Part shown: positions 1-11,800 of the stretch, piece by piece | How the letters are laid out: each line of letters starts with the position of its first letter | How positions within the stretch are numbered: position 1 is the stretch's first letter | NCBI RefSeq assembly: GCF_020509005.1 | Contig: NC_063024.1 | Location: 496,001 to 560,000, forward strand | DNA from: Fulvia fulva | Lineage: Eukaryota > Ascomycota > Dothideomycetes > Mycosphaerellales > Mycosphaerellaceae | Length of the DNA: 64,000 bases | Direction of reading: 5' to 3' | Translations under genes and position numbers: made by a program | Notes under the pieces: generated by a model | What the model saw: the letters and a program-made list of their open reading frames with translations, nothing else | Told to the model about the DNA's origin: nothing | Databases searched by the model: none

Positions 1-1975
1 GCTCCGGTGTTACCTATTAGAACCCTATTACACCTTATATAGTACAAGCTCTGTCGTAGACAGCCTAGTGCATTGCGCCACTAACTAGTATCTTATACTC
101 CCTAGGGGCAGAGCGAGCTCTCTTACTATTCGCTAGAGCGAAATAACTTGGTATAGAGCAATTATTAGACAATTTAATAAGTTAAGCGGACGACAATATA
201 CGTTTAAGCATACGATAGGACTAAGGCTACCCCTAGAATAAACTCAGGACCTCTAATGTTTACCGGTAGGTGAGATAATTGTATACTTAAGTAAAAGTCC
301 GTATAACGGGACTATTACCTAAGCTATCTTACCGGCAATAGTTATATATTCTATACTTTATTATATAGGTAACAATGGCAGTAGTGAAAGTGAGGAATAA
401 GGGAAGGGGTACAAAGCTCACCTCACTCACCTTAGCTTACTTTACTTGAAACAGCTAACTTACCCTTACTATAGTAGTAGTAATACCGAGGGCCTGACGT
501 CACTACTATAGGTAGGGGGGGTAGTTATGACAGGGTGCACGCGATTATATAGGAATTAGCTCATTCACTCTAGCGTACGAGCTAAGGGGGTGTGTCGCGA
601 TCCGAGCGTATATATAGGTAACATCCTATTATCAAAACTTGAGGCTACGTACGCTAAGAATCAGGTGACTGATTAGTCACCTATAGCCTCTTTAAGAGCA
701 ACACTTGTCTATTCTAGATAGACATATATAATACACAACCTGCTTTTGAAACACCCTATATAAGCCCGTATAATAACTTCCTATACTTCTAACGTGATAT
801 ACCGCCCTTAGGGACCTCTTCGAAGACGTCGAAGTCGGAGTCTAACGCGGCTACTAGCTTTAGAACGCCGCTAAACTAGAAGCGGCTATAGCGCGAAGGG
901 AGTATATAAATTATCTTAAAGAATCTAGCTCCTCCGTCGATCCTTAGATACTAGCGCGCGATACGGGCTAACTATAGCGCGATCTAATCGTCTAGCTTAA
1001 TAACGTTACGAGAGAACTAGACTTTAAACTAGAAGGCGTAGAGCCGAGTCTACTAACCGGCTAACTATCCGGTAGGTATATCCGGAAGGCGCGTCTTAGT
1101 ACGAACGGGGAGCCGCGGGAAGTTATTAGATACGGCTAAAGTATAGATAACGGTAAGGGCGTCTATCTAAGCTATTAACGCTATAGTAAGCTATAAGGAA
1201 GAAACGAGTCTAAAACACGTTAGTATTACTACGTTAACGCCAATACTACGGCGCGGCTTATATACCTTAATCTAATTAAGAATAAGTTAGCTAAGGCTAA
1301 AGAAGGTTAAGGAAGAAGCTACCAAAGGGCGAAGAGGTTATTAAAGACTTAGTAAGCTTGAAGGTTAATGTTCGTAGTTAGATTAATTTAGAATAAGAGC
1401 GTGCTTTTATACTTACGTTCTATACAAGCTACCTAATACTACGAGCTTCTAACGATATAGGAAGGCGCGTATACGCGTAAGAAGCTCGCGGCGAGGTTAT
1501 CTAACGGGGTCAGTAAGCTCGTAGTAAGCTTAGGTAGTAGAGTTAAGCCGCGTAAGGTAGTTATATATACGGAGTGAAGTAAGCTAAAGGGTCGTAGGCT
1601 AGAAAGCTACGACGAAGGAAGCTAAAGCTTTAGGATCTCTTTTGTTATCGATTTAAGTATATAGGCGATTAGGCTGGCCGCCTTAGGCTGATATAGGTGT
1701 ATTAGGGTCTAGTAGGGGAGGATATAACGTTCTTATCTAAACATACCGCCGGCTTAGCGCTTAGCTTTATATTTAGAGTTTTCTTAGGTAGCTTTCCTAT
1801 ATCTTAGATTTATACTTGCTAAGGTTCTTATAAGGTGACAATCAAGCTACCCTTACCCTAGTAAAAGATGTATATGTTTATAACAAGTCGAAGCACATTA
1901 ACATTACCTATAACGCTATTAGGAAACTTTAGTAGAGGAGGCTTATTGCTATTAAGTACACCCTAACCTCTAAGA
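1..1975 (+). mobile_element. RIP-degraded repeat; ends in a Ty1/Copia RNase H remnant
   Basis: No open gene. CA and TG dinucleotides are scarce, TA is common and CpG is retained, as expected after repeat-induced point mutation. From about 1830 to 1975 the plus strand still reads like the end of a Copia RNase H domain. It has a GDNQA-type motif, then a SKHIN-type motif and an IRKL stretch, matching the end of the intact Copia-2 at 59.4-59.5 kb. The rest (gag-like at about 780-1400, LTR-like before that) could not be assigned. The remnant stops where the LINE-A tail begins. Confidence 0.55.
663..682. repeat. Perfect inverted repeat (8-bp stem, 4-nt loop)
   Basis: AGGTGACT at 663-670 is followed by GATT and then its exact complement AGTCACCT at 675-682. 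It lies in the degraded repeat, probably in a former LTR or leader. Function unknown. Confidence 0.5.
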
Positions 1976-1993
1976 TAGATAGATAGATAGATA
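1974..1993. repeat. (GATA)n microsatellite forming the LINE-A 3' tail
   Basis: About five GATA units on the plus strand, which is TATC on the element strand. It lies past the end of ORF2 and replaces a poly(A) tail. LINE-B ends in the same unit at 20457-20471. Confidence 0.75.
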
Positions 1994-2176
1994 ATTCATT
2001 TACCCGTTGTGGTGCCCTCCGGCCCATGCGGGTTTATGTCTATATATGTTACTGCATAAGGTAGGAAACCTATTCCTAGGTAAAAACCTCCTCTCCTTCT
2101 CTAATAGCTTCCTTGCCATGAGTTCTCAGTTTTCCTTCCATTAGGGTGCACTAGTGTCATGGTGGTTAGCCTCTGA

Positions 2177-5100
2177 CTACCTTGTCTGCAACCCTAGAGT
2201 TGTCCCCCTCTTCCTGCTCTCCTCCTCCTTCTTTCTCTCCTCAATCCATCTCTCTGTTTCCCTAGTAAGAGAGAACTGCTCCAAAAATCCTTGGTGGATG
2301 ATCCACCTTGTAATTCTCTGGAGGTCTCCCTTATTGCTGATCATGGCTTGGAAGTTTCTGTTCCTTGCCCTTGCCCTCCATTCACCTCTCCCTGTACTCC
2401 ATTCTTTGCAAACCAGAAGTCTATGTTCGACATTCTGGGACAGGTAGCCGCATGGGCAACTCTTGTCTTCGATACCTGGGACTTTTCTCTGATGCAGGTA
2501 TGCCCTGACTCCGATGTGTTCAGAGCGGATTTGTATTGCTATGCTTGCTTCTGACCTGGTCAGGTCTGAGTACAGTAGGTAGTTGTGGCTACCAAACTGT
2601 TGGAGTGCCTTTGGGGTTCCTGGCCTCTGTGGGGTTCTTGTCCATTCAGTCTTCCAGAGGAGTCCTGCCATCCTTTCAGCTAGAGACTGTTGCTTCTTCC
2701 CTTGGCTGGCTGCTGATCCTCTCCCTTGAGCCCTTCTGTCCTGTTCCTGCTGGGCTAGGTGCAGCTGTTCTGTTAGTTCTTTGAACTTCTGCAGGTCCTG
2801 CTGCTTCTGTGGGGCTGGATTGGGTCTTGCTTGTCTGTGCCTTCTTGTGCACTGGCTCCTGATTTTGTTGACTGCCTTCTGGATTACTAGCTGGGCTGGG
2901 TATGCAGACGTCTTTCCTGCATACTGGTATCTCAACCCTTGAAGGTAGAGCTTGGCTGGTGGGGAGCCAGACTCCATTTCGACCACCCTTGTTGGAGTTG
3001 ACTTGTATGCTCCAAGCACCTTTTTCAGACAGGAGGCTTGGGCTCTGCTGATGGGATCTGCAATTCTCTTTGGGATCTTGTCTTGGGCTGACCAGATCTG
3101 GGCTCCATATAGCATGGCTGGCTTCACAATGGCCTTGTACATAACCTTTGCTTTCGCAAATGTGGCTCCCCATGTGGAGGCTGTAAGCCTGTCAATTGAT
3201 TGCCTGTTGTTGTCTGCTCTTGCCTGTGCTTTCTTGACCTGTGGTCCCCAGCTGAGCTTTGGATCCATCCATATTCCTAGCACCCTTAATTCACTTGAGG
3301 GTTCTGTTGTGTGTCCCTGAATAGTGATTGGGGCTTGCATATTGTGTCTGTTTCTGGCTCTACTGAAGTGGATGAGTTGATACTTCTCTGGGGCAAATCT
3401 GGCTCCATGTTTCCTGGCCCATTCCTCACATTCCTTGTGTTTCTTCTGCAAGATTCTGCAGTTCTCTTCTGTGCTGTCTGACCAGGCTAGGATGTTTGTG
3501 TCATCTACAAACCCTGAGGCTGATGTGTTTCTGGAGTTTAGCTTTGCTGGCAGGTCTGCCATAAAGAGGAGAAACAGGATTGGAGACATTGTTGATCCCT
3601 GTGGGATTCCTGTCTCTGTAGGCATGCTGTCAGATTTGTATCTGCCCAGTCTTAGTCTTGTGGTTCTGCCTCTGAGGAAGGACTGGATAAACTGGACTGT
3701 CCAGTTGGGGATAGCCTTCTGTTTCAGGATGTGGATCAGCCTCTGGTGTGAGATATTGTCAAAGGCTCCTGATATGTCTAGTGAGAGGAGTGTGGCTGCT
3801 TTGTTGTTCCCAAAGTGCCATAGGGTCTTGATCTGCTCTGTGATAAGTTCCACAGCTGTTAGTGTTGATCTTTGTTTCCTGCCTCCCATCTGTTCTTCAG
3901 GAAGGATTCCATGTTCTTCAGCTAGGTTTGTCAGCCTTTCTGCTATGATCTTTTCCAGGAGTTTGCCTAGTGTGTTGAGCAAGGCAATAGGTCTGTATGC
4001 CTTTAGCTTTGTGTAGTCCTCTTTCTGTGGTTTTCTCAAGACCACAGTCAGTGACTCCTTGAAGTGTTTAGGGCAGTGTCCTTGGGCCATGCACTGTGAA
4101 AAGATGTTTGACAGTGCAGGGGAGATCTGGTCCTTGCATGTCTTGATGAACAAGTTTGGAATCCCATCTGGTCCCGGGGCCTTGTTTCCTGAGAGTGTCT
4201 TAATGATGCTCTTGATCTCTCCCTCTCCCACTGTGCAGGATTGCTCTAGTGGTGTTGGATACACACTGCCCTCCAGATCCTGCAGGTCAGCTTCTACCTG
4301 TGTGCCAAAGAAATGTTTCCCCAATGCCTGTGCCTTTCCTGGGAGAGTGTGTTGGATTACTCCTTCCTGGTCTTCAATGTTTGGAAACTGGGGCAGCATG
4401 TTTCTGTCCTGTGTGGGTTGTCTTGCCCACTTTGCTAGTTTCCACATCTTCTCAGGATTCTGGGTAATGGATCCAACTGTTGACCTCCACTCCAGCATCT
4501 TGTCCCTCTTGATCTGGGCCTTCTTGTCTCTGGTTGCCTGGTTGTATCTGTCCCATGCTTCCTGGGAGTGGCTCTGGGTAAGGGCTCTCCTGGCCTGCCT
4601 GGCTGCCTTGACCTTCTCTGAGCATTCCTTTGTCCAGAATGGCTTCTGGTACAGTGACTGTTTCTTTTCTCTGGTGTGGGCTGCCGCAGTTTCCTGCATT
4701 GTTCTAACCAGTTCTGCCACTGCTTGGTCTATGTCTAAGGCTGTTTCCAGTCTCCTGGTCTCTAGTCCAGCTAGCTTCTGTTCCAGGTCTTGTCTGATCT
4801 GTTCCTAGTTGGCTGCCTTCCAGGCCAGCTGAGGTTCTAGGTCTCCTTCCTGCTGTGTCTGTGTTTCAAACTCCACCTGAATTGGGAGGTGATCTGATGA
4901 GGACTCCAAGTCCTGGTTAACCCAGCATCTGGTGACCTTCTGCTGCAGGTCATGTGATGCAAAGCACAGGTCAATGGTGCTTGAGCTTGCTCTCTGTGAC
5001 CAGGTAGTTAGGCCCTTTGGGGTAACTAGGTGCATGTTGTTGCTTTGGGTAGTGGAGAGGAGTCTGTTAGCTAGGAAGTGATGGGCAGGTGCAAAGTCTG

Positions 5101-5563
5101 ATCCCCATGTAGGATGGTGCAAGTTGAAGTCTCCCAGCACGATGTGTTGGGAGTCACTCTGCAGGATGTCTGGCAGCTGTTGTAGTGTGCCCAGCTGGGT
5201 GCTGCTTCTGGAGCTGGGGGGTGGGTTGTATACACTGTGGATGTGGATGCTGCCTTGGTTGGTGTTGAGTCTGACTGAGGTGATGTCTCCCCCTTCCTGT
5301 TGGATTTGTTCCCAGCTGTCTGTTGCCATCTCTTTGCTGATGTACATGCATGTTCTAGGGGTGCCTTGTTTGGCTAGGAGTGTGTGATACCTTGGGTCGT
5401 TAGCAGTAGATGGTCTGTTAGATTTGCTGTTGATCCAAGGTTCCTGGACTGCAATAACTAGGTGTTTCTTTGGGTCCAGTGCTTGGAGAAAGCTTCTCTG
5501 GACCTTGTGCTGGCTTTTGTTGACGTTGTACTGGATAGTGGTAAGATTAGGTGTCTCAATCAT
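2177..5563 (-). pseudogene. LINE-A ORF2: endonuclease-reverse transcriptase, one premature TAG
   Basis: An open frame of about 1128 codons is broken by one TAG at 4807-4805. The first part (5563-4805) is an AP-like endonuclease with QEPW, GDFN, a STIDL motif and SSDH. The second part holds the reverse transcriptase, with PDGIPN, AYRPIALL, AFDNI, GIPQGS and the catalytic FVDD, then a C-terminal CPCG...H...C zinc motif. The stop is followed in frame by a Glu/Gln-rich stretch and probably arose from CAG by one C-to-T change. No other lesion was seen, so a copy without this stop could be active. Programmed readthrough is possible but has no support here. Confidence 0.85.
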
Positions 5564-6819
5564 GACTCATCCATGCTGGTCTCCTGCTGGTCTTCTCGTG
5601 CTTCCTGCTGCTGGCTGCTATTTGGGATTGTGGTAAGGTTGAGCCTGCTTTGTGACGGGTCTCTTCCTGCAACCACAATTGATTTTGGTCTACCCATAGC
5701 AGGGTGGCCTTGGGCCTGTGTGGTCTCTTCTGTTCTGCCTCTTTTCAGAGGGTTGTAGACAGTCCTTAGGGGTTCTTGGGTGATTGTCCCTGTCTGGAAT
5801 CTGATAGGGGTGTTGATCCTGGCTTCTCTTGCCCTCCTCTTTGCCTCAATCCTAGCTGTGCAGTCTTGGGACCAGGAAGGGTGTTTCTTTCCACAGCATG
5901 CACATCTGGCTTCACTCTTTGGGGCTGTGCAATTCTGTACTTTGTGGCTACCAGCACAGTGGGAACAAGTGTCCTTTTGGCTTGGGCATCTAGTAGAGAT
6001 ATGACCATACTGTTGGCACTTGAAGCATTGCAGTAGTCTGTGGGTGCTTCTATGGATTTCTGTGTCCATTCTTTCGCATTCCCAGAAGATGCCCTTGTCA
6101 AGCACGGTGTTTGCCTGTTCTACAGTGCCTATCCAGAGCACTAGAGAAGACTCTCTCTTTGTGTCCTTTGTCTTTCTGTTGACCCATGCTGCTTTTGTGA
6201 TCTGTAGCCCTGGGCATACAGCCTGGTTCTGGTCCTGCAGCCTCTTAAGGTCTCCTTCAATGTCAAACTTTGTGGTCATCCCATAGGCAATAACCATATT
6301 TTGTTGGTGTGAGACCTTAGCCGTCTTGCCTAGTTTGACTGTCCACTCCTTCTGTGTCTCTAGCCTCTTCCTGTCTTGCTCCTGTGCTGTGAACAGCTTA
6401 AGGACACCTCCCTTCTCTTTCCTGGCTCCAATGATGCCTTGTATCCCAATCTTCTGTATGATCTCCTTGCCTGACAGGCCCTCAATCTCTTTCTGCTCTT
6501 GCTGGTCGGAAATGTAGACCTTGATAGCTGTTTTCTGGGGGGGAGGGTTTTGGGCTGCAACTGCTGCCCAGGTTGGTTGGCTTAGTTTCTGGCCTTCCTG
6601 TGTCCTCTTCTTTGCTGCTGCTGCTACTGTCCTGTTAATGATCTGTCCTGTTTGGCTCCTTAGTGCCTTTAGCCCTCCAAGGAGCTCCAAAATCATCCCC
6701 TTAAGTGCTCTTTCTGGGTGCTCGCCATCTCCTGCCATTGCCATTGTTTCTGCCTTCCTGCAGACCTCCTTCCACTCGTTACTCTCCTGCTCCTGGTCGT
6801 TTCCTGCGATCGCTATCAT
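5560..6819 (-). CDS. LINE-A ORF1: Gag-like zinc-knuckle protein
   Basis: Nucleic-acid chaperone protein of the LINE ribonucleoprotein. The first ATG is at 6819; the open frame begins a few codons upstream at a TTG, which I do not use as the start. The protein has about 419 residues. The N-terminal half is charged and helical. The C-terminal third has three zinc knuckles in a row: CFKC...H...C (CX2CX4HX4C), CSHC...H...C (CX2CX3HX4C) and CACC...H...C (CX2CX3HX6C), then an Arg-rich stretch. The stop overlaps the ORF2 start as ATGA (5560-5563), which suggests ORF2 is translated by termination-reinitiation. The frame is intact. Confidence 0.85.
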   Translation of the reverse strand: MIAIAGNDQEQESNEWKEVCRKAETMAMAGDGEHPERALKGMILELLGGLKALRSQTGQIINRTVAAAAKKRTQEGQKLSQPTWAAVAAQNPPPQKTAIKVYISDQQEQKEIEGLSGKEIIQKIGIQGIIGARKEKGGVLKLFTAQEQDRKRLETQKEWTVKLGKTAKVSHQQNMVIAYGMTTKFDIEGDLKRLQDQNQAVCPGLQITKAAWVNRKTKDTKRESSLVLWIGTVEQANTVLDKGIFWECERMDTEIHRSTHRLLQCFKCQQYGHISTRCPSQKDTCSHCAGSHKVQNCTAPKSEARCACCGKKHPSWSQDCTARIEAKRRAREARINTPIRFQTGTITQEPLRTVYNPLKRGRTEETTQAQGHPAMGRPKSIVVAGRDPSQSRLNLTTIPNSSQQQEAREDQQETSMDES

Positions 6820-6840
6820 CGTGTCACGCCGTTTTTCCAA

Positions 6841-8134
6841 TTGGAATATATATAGACCTAGGAAGCACTAACTAATCTTAAGGATATCTAAGCCTTCCTA
6901 GGATTTACGAACTTCTACCGTAGGTTTATCGAGGCCTTCTCTCGTATTCTATCTCTATTAACTAACCTAACAAAGTTAGATAGGCCTAGCAATTATAAGA
7001 ACCGTAGAATCAACTAGACTAATGATTACTAGAGGGCATTCGAGGCGTTAAAAGTAGCGTTTAGTAAGGCGGGTATACTAGTATACTATATACCGGATAG
7101 GTAGACCGTCGTCGAGACTAACTCCTTAGACTTTATTAATATAGGTGTGCTCTTACAATACGACGAGTAGGGAGTGTTGTATCCTATAGCTTTCTATTCG
7201 AAGAAGCTATCCCTCTAGGAGTATAATTACGAGATCTACGATAAGGAACTCCTCGCGATTATTAAAGCATTTGGAGAGTAGCGCCCGGAGCTTACTTACG
7301 AAGTAGACGAGGACGGCGATCTAGTCAAAGTGTTTATAGACTATAAGAACCTCGAATATTTTATAACTACGAAGTAGCTAAATCGCCGATAAGTGCGATA
7401 GGTAGAATTTCTATTACAATTCAACTTCTAGATTATATACCGCCTAGGTATATAAGGAACGAAGCTAGATAGCCTAACGAGACGTAGCTAGGACCTTCCG
7501 TAGGGGGTAGACGATCCGAGAAATTAGTACTAGTATTAGACATTACTTCCGCTAGAGCGATTCCTTAAGATCGACTCTATACGAGCTACTATTAAAGATA
7601 CGCCCGAAGAAGAAGAGACGACTCCCCTAAATCCTAAAGCAATCGAGTTCATTCTAGAACTAGAACAGGTACTATAAATATAGCTAGTACTAGCTTAGGA
7701 AGTATAGACTACGAATAAAGCCGAAGTCGAAGCTAAACTCGAGTACCGTATAACGACTACTTACGCCCTAGACTAAGAACTTAAGGCGGTAATTAAGATA
7801 CTACGGAAAGATAGTACTATCCCTCTACTCTTATAGAAGGCAAAGATACACCCTACGCACTATAAGGTAGATAGTAATATATTGTATATACAAAACTAGT
7901 ACGATAGTTAGAGCCTATAGGTACCTAATAACTAGGCCCTACGGACTCGGCTTATTAGAATAAATTATAACGCTCTAGTAGTAGGATATCTAGGACGATC
8001 TCGAACCTATAAACTCGTAGTACGAGAATTCTATTAGCCTAGCTTAGTAAGATTAGTACGTAGATATACCGTGAATTACCGTATATACCGTACGACGAAA
8101 TCTCTGTACTCCTAGCTACCTAGATTATTATATC
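6841..8134 (+). mobile_element. Gypsy-1 (chromovirus) RNase H and integrase N-terminal part, RIP-mutated
   Basis: The plus strand keeps the text of a Ty3/Gypsy pol after the reverse transcriptase core. It has an FLGF-NFYRRFI motif at about 6895-6930, an RNase H with an EYNYEIYDKELLAI-like block near 7220-7270, and a linker leading to integrase. Many Gln and Trp codons have become TAG. The polymerase part 5' of this point is missing; LINE-A abuts it instead. The element is cut at 8134 by Copia-1 and resumes at 12864. Confidence 0.8.
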
Positions 8135-8352
8135 TGTTGAGAATATGCAGGTCATAGGGTCAACATTGAGTGCTTAGGGGGATTAGTAATCAGGGCTTGC
8201 TAGTCAAGTCCTGAGTACAGCTGTCCCTCCTGAAACACCTACACCAACACCGGCGATACTGTATGTAGATACACGCTATCCCATTGGGTCCTTCTTCGTC
8301 TTTTGTGTGATCCGCCGTCTTCCAATGCTGCGCAACTCGTACCTGTTTAACA
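8135..8352 (+). repeat. Copia-1 5' LTR (218 bp)
   Basis: Starts TGTTGAGA and ends TTTAACA. The last 116 bp (8237-8352) match the end of the Copia-2 LTR with two base differences. The middle part is unrelated to Copia-2. Confidence 0.95.
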
Positions 8353-8364
8353 GGTTATGAGCCC
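8353..8364 (+). other. Primer binding site for half of initiator tRNA-Met
   Basis: GGTTATGAGCCC directly follows the LTR. It is the reverse complement of the anticodon stem-loop GGGCUCAUAACC known from yeast initiator tRNA-Met, not of a tRNA 3' end. This is the half-tRNA priming described for Drosophila copia and yeast Ty5. A short hairpin follows at 8363-8379. Confidence 0.8.
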
Positions 8365-8847
8365 GGGTTAGCAACTCGGTGTTTCACCCTCGACAAAGTC
8401 GTATTGGAGTTATTCCTCTTCAGAACAAAAGGAAGGCAGACTGGAGGCCGCACCCGCATTGCACAGGAAGCTACAGCCGCGCTGTAGGTGCATATAAGAC
8501 GTGAAAGAGCCTAGTGAGGCACTGTCAGACTCCGAGTCAGGGAGCCTGTGCCAATACCTCAGACAAGTGGGCGAGCTTACTGAGAAGAGTCGCTCTCCGG
8601 ACATCGCGTTCGCATCGACTAACTGTTCCGTCTGAGAGAGCCGTAGTGTCTCAGAACACCCTCCCCTGAGAGAGCTACAGACAGTGTCTCAGAAACACGA
8701 TCCTTACGACCGACTTTCCTCGCTTTCTTGTGGACAGCCATTCTCTCCACTATCAACCTCGCGTTCGGTTTACCTCCTATCGATCCGATCGCGTACGAAC
8801 GAATACCTTTCTTCTGTAGGCAGCCATCCTGTCCTATATATAAAAGC

Positions 8848-11800
8848 ATGGAGGAAACCGGACACAGCACCCTTGGTAGGAGGAGAGCAGCACCTATCCT
8901 AACCAAGGACAACTAGAGGACATGGTTCTCATTGATACAAGACCATCTTGAAGCTCAAGATGTGCTTTGGGTTGTAGATGGAGGCCATCTATTATCAAGC
9001 ACACCCAGCTCCTCAACACCATCTGAGTCATCAGATCCCTTACCTGGACTTGAAGAGTCAAGATACAGTCCAGTTGGGAGGAAAGCAAATAGATGAGACA
9101 AGCTGGAGAGATCTGGCTCAAGATGAGGGCAAAGTACAGCAAGGTTCATGCTGCATATGCAATGACAGTTGTTCAAGAATTGATCAACTTCAGAATGATA
9201 GATGGCATGACCATCAGACAGGCCTGGGTCCACCTTGGCAATCTTGTAAGAAGGATTGCTGAAGTTGACCCAGCAGAGGCTCACTACAGAGAGCCTACAA
9301 GGAAGCTGAAGCATCTGCTTCAAGCCCTGCCTGAGGTGTATCTTGGGACCAAGAACACTATCCTGGCCTAGCCAGGACTGTCATATGAAGATTGTCTACA
9401 ACTGCTTGAGTCACATGAATCCAGGCTGGAAGTTGCATCCAAGGAAACAGCAATGTTTGTAGGAAGAGGTTTCCAGGGCAAGATCACCTGCCATCTCTGT
9501 GATGGTGATCATGTGATCAAGGATTGCCCACACCTCTCTGGAGCCAAGCATGCTGTCAGGAAGGACAAGCTCAACAGAGGAAACACCTCTGTTGCAAAGA
9601 GACAATCATCACCACCGAGAACGAGGTCCCCATCCCCAAGCCTGAGGGACATCCTAGTGGTGATGAAGGACCTTACAAGGAAGAGCCTGTGCAACCCAGG
9701 AAGACTTATCAGACCCTGAGACACCATCAGAGGATGATGAAGTTGATGAGGTTGCCCATTCAACTGTGGAAGCCAAAAGCAAGTACCCCTCCTCAGAGTG
9801 GTTGCTTGACTCTTGTGCTTCATCCCATATGACTGACCAGGATTCACTTTTCAGGACCCTGAAACCTCTTCAGAAGAGGAAGTGGATCAAGGTTGGGGGT
9901 GGCTACCTACATGCCACACATGAGGGGAGTGCAGTGATGGGTGGTCCTTCTGGGAAGCAGATTGTCTTGAAGAATGTTTTGTTTGTTCCTGGCCTTGGAG
10001 TTAGCCTTGTCTCTTGGAATCAGTTCAGCCAACAGTTTGCTGTCCAACCGCCCAGTTTCACCCTCAAATCCCTTCCTGGAAAACCTGTTGTCTAGACAAA
10101 GCTGAGAGGGGGTGTTCCATTCATTCAAAGTGTTTCAGAGCAGCTTGAAGCTATGCCTCAAGCATATGCCTCTCTATAGGAGCATGACTTGGATCTGTCC
10201 AAGTTAGGTACACATTTTGAGTGTGAATTGGAACAGGCTATGACTGCCACTGAGTCCCAGGACCAGTGGGAGCTATAGCATAGAAGATGTGCACACCTTA
10301 GCAAGGGACTGCTAAGAAACCTGCATAGAGTCACTGACAAGAAAGATCCCATTCCTGTTCCTTCTGAACACCAGAACTGCAAGGTCTGCTCCCTTGCAGA
10401 CATGAGGAAGTTCAAAGGACCTGCCACAGAGAGGAAAGGAGAGAGGCTGGCCCTCATCTCTATTGACATCTGTGGGCCTTTTCAAGGTGCAGTCTCAAGA
10501 CTTGGCTTCAAGTACTGGCTTGAGATTGTAGACAACTTCTTGAGGAAGAAGTGGGTAGTCCCTTTGAAGGCTAGGAGTGATGCTCCTACAGCTCTAAAGG
10601 AATGGAAGGTTCAGGTAGAGAACAGCTCAAGGTGTTTTCTATCTGCAATCCGTAGTGATGGTGCAAGGGAAATTCTTTCCTTGCTAAAACAGTGTTTGTG
10701 CAACTTCCCCAACCTCCAAAAGACATTAGAGAGTACCAGAAGATTGGAGTAGAGGGGACTCCAAGAAAAGAAAAGGAAGAGGAACTTGTTCAGGAGGATC
10801 AACCTCAACAGCCACCTCAGCTTGCAGGCAACAAGAGGTCAAGGGGGGATGAAGATGATGGCTCTGCTGAGCATGAAGCCAAGCATCATAGGGCATTGAT
10901 TGCTCAGATGTTTCATCTTGATCCAACTATGAGCTGGGTTGAGGAAATCCTGAATGATGTGGAGGGATATGCATTTGCTGCTGTTAGGCAGGCCATAGCC
11001 TACCGGCAGGAAGTGCCAATCCCAAAGTCCTATAAGGAGGCAGTGGGAGACCCCAATTGGGGACATATGTGGAAAGAGGCAATCCAGAAAGAACTTATTG
11101 CCTTAGGAAGCAACAACACCTTCGATCCAGTTGTACTACCAAGGGGTGCAAACCTGGTTACATCTAAGTGGGTTTTTGATGTGAAAAGAATGATCAGTGG
11201 AGCCATTGAAGAGTTCAAGGCAAGACTGGTTGTAAGAGGGTTTTCACAGAAATATGGTGTTGACTTTGAAAAGACCTTTGCACCTACTGTTAGGCATGAT
11301 ACCCTTAGGGTCTTCATGGCTGTAGTATGTGAGAGAGATCTTGAGATGCACCAGGTGGATGTGAACAATGCTTTCACCGAAAGCAGCCTTCTTGAAGACA
11401 TCTACATGATCCCACCCCCAGGTGTCGAAATTCCACCAAATATGGTCTTCAAGGTCCTTAGAAGCCTGTATGGACTGAAGCAAGCAGCTAGAGATTAGAA
11501 CAAGCTCTGTGTTGCCAAGCTAGAACAGATTGGATCCACCTAGTCCCAGGTGGATCCATGCCTACTCATCCACAGAGGAAGAGACATCATGGTCCTCACC
11601 TATGTGGATGACATCCCCATTGCAGCTCCAAAGCTGTCAGATGTTCAGTGGTTCAAGGCTGAATTTAGAAGAGTGTTCAAGATCAAAGATCTTGGGGAAC
11701 CTGAGAAGATCCTTGGAATGAGGATTACCAGAAACAGGTCCCAAGGTACTGTAAAGCTTGATCAAGGACACTACATCCAAACTAACCTTGCCAAGATGGG

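Larger units (their letters stand above)
1974..6840 (-). mobile_element. LINE-A: nearly full-length, unmutated non-LTR retrotransposon
   Basis: Read on the minus strand, the element runs from about 6840 to a (TATC)n tail at about 1974-1993. ORF1 encodes a zinc-knuckle nucleic-acid-binding protein. ORF2 encodes an AP-type endonuclease, a reverse transcriptase and a C-terminal Cys/His motif. No RNase H domain was recognised. Unlike its surroundings it keeps normal CA and TG frequencies, so it arrived after the neighbours were mutated. The flanks are Copia-like on the left and Gypsy-like on the right, and no target duplication was found. LINE-B at 15.2-20.5 kb is a mutated relative with the same tetranucleotide tail. 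Confidence 0.88.

Noticed and set aside
2154..4808. Several open frames on the plus strand across LINE-A
   Set aside because: They are antisense shadows of the LINE-A ORF2 minus-strand frame and show no family motifs.
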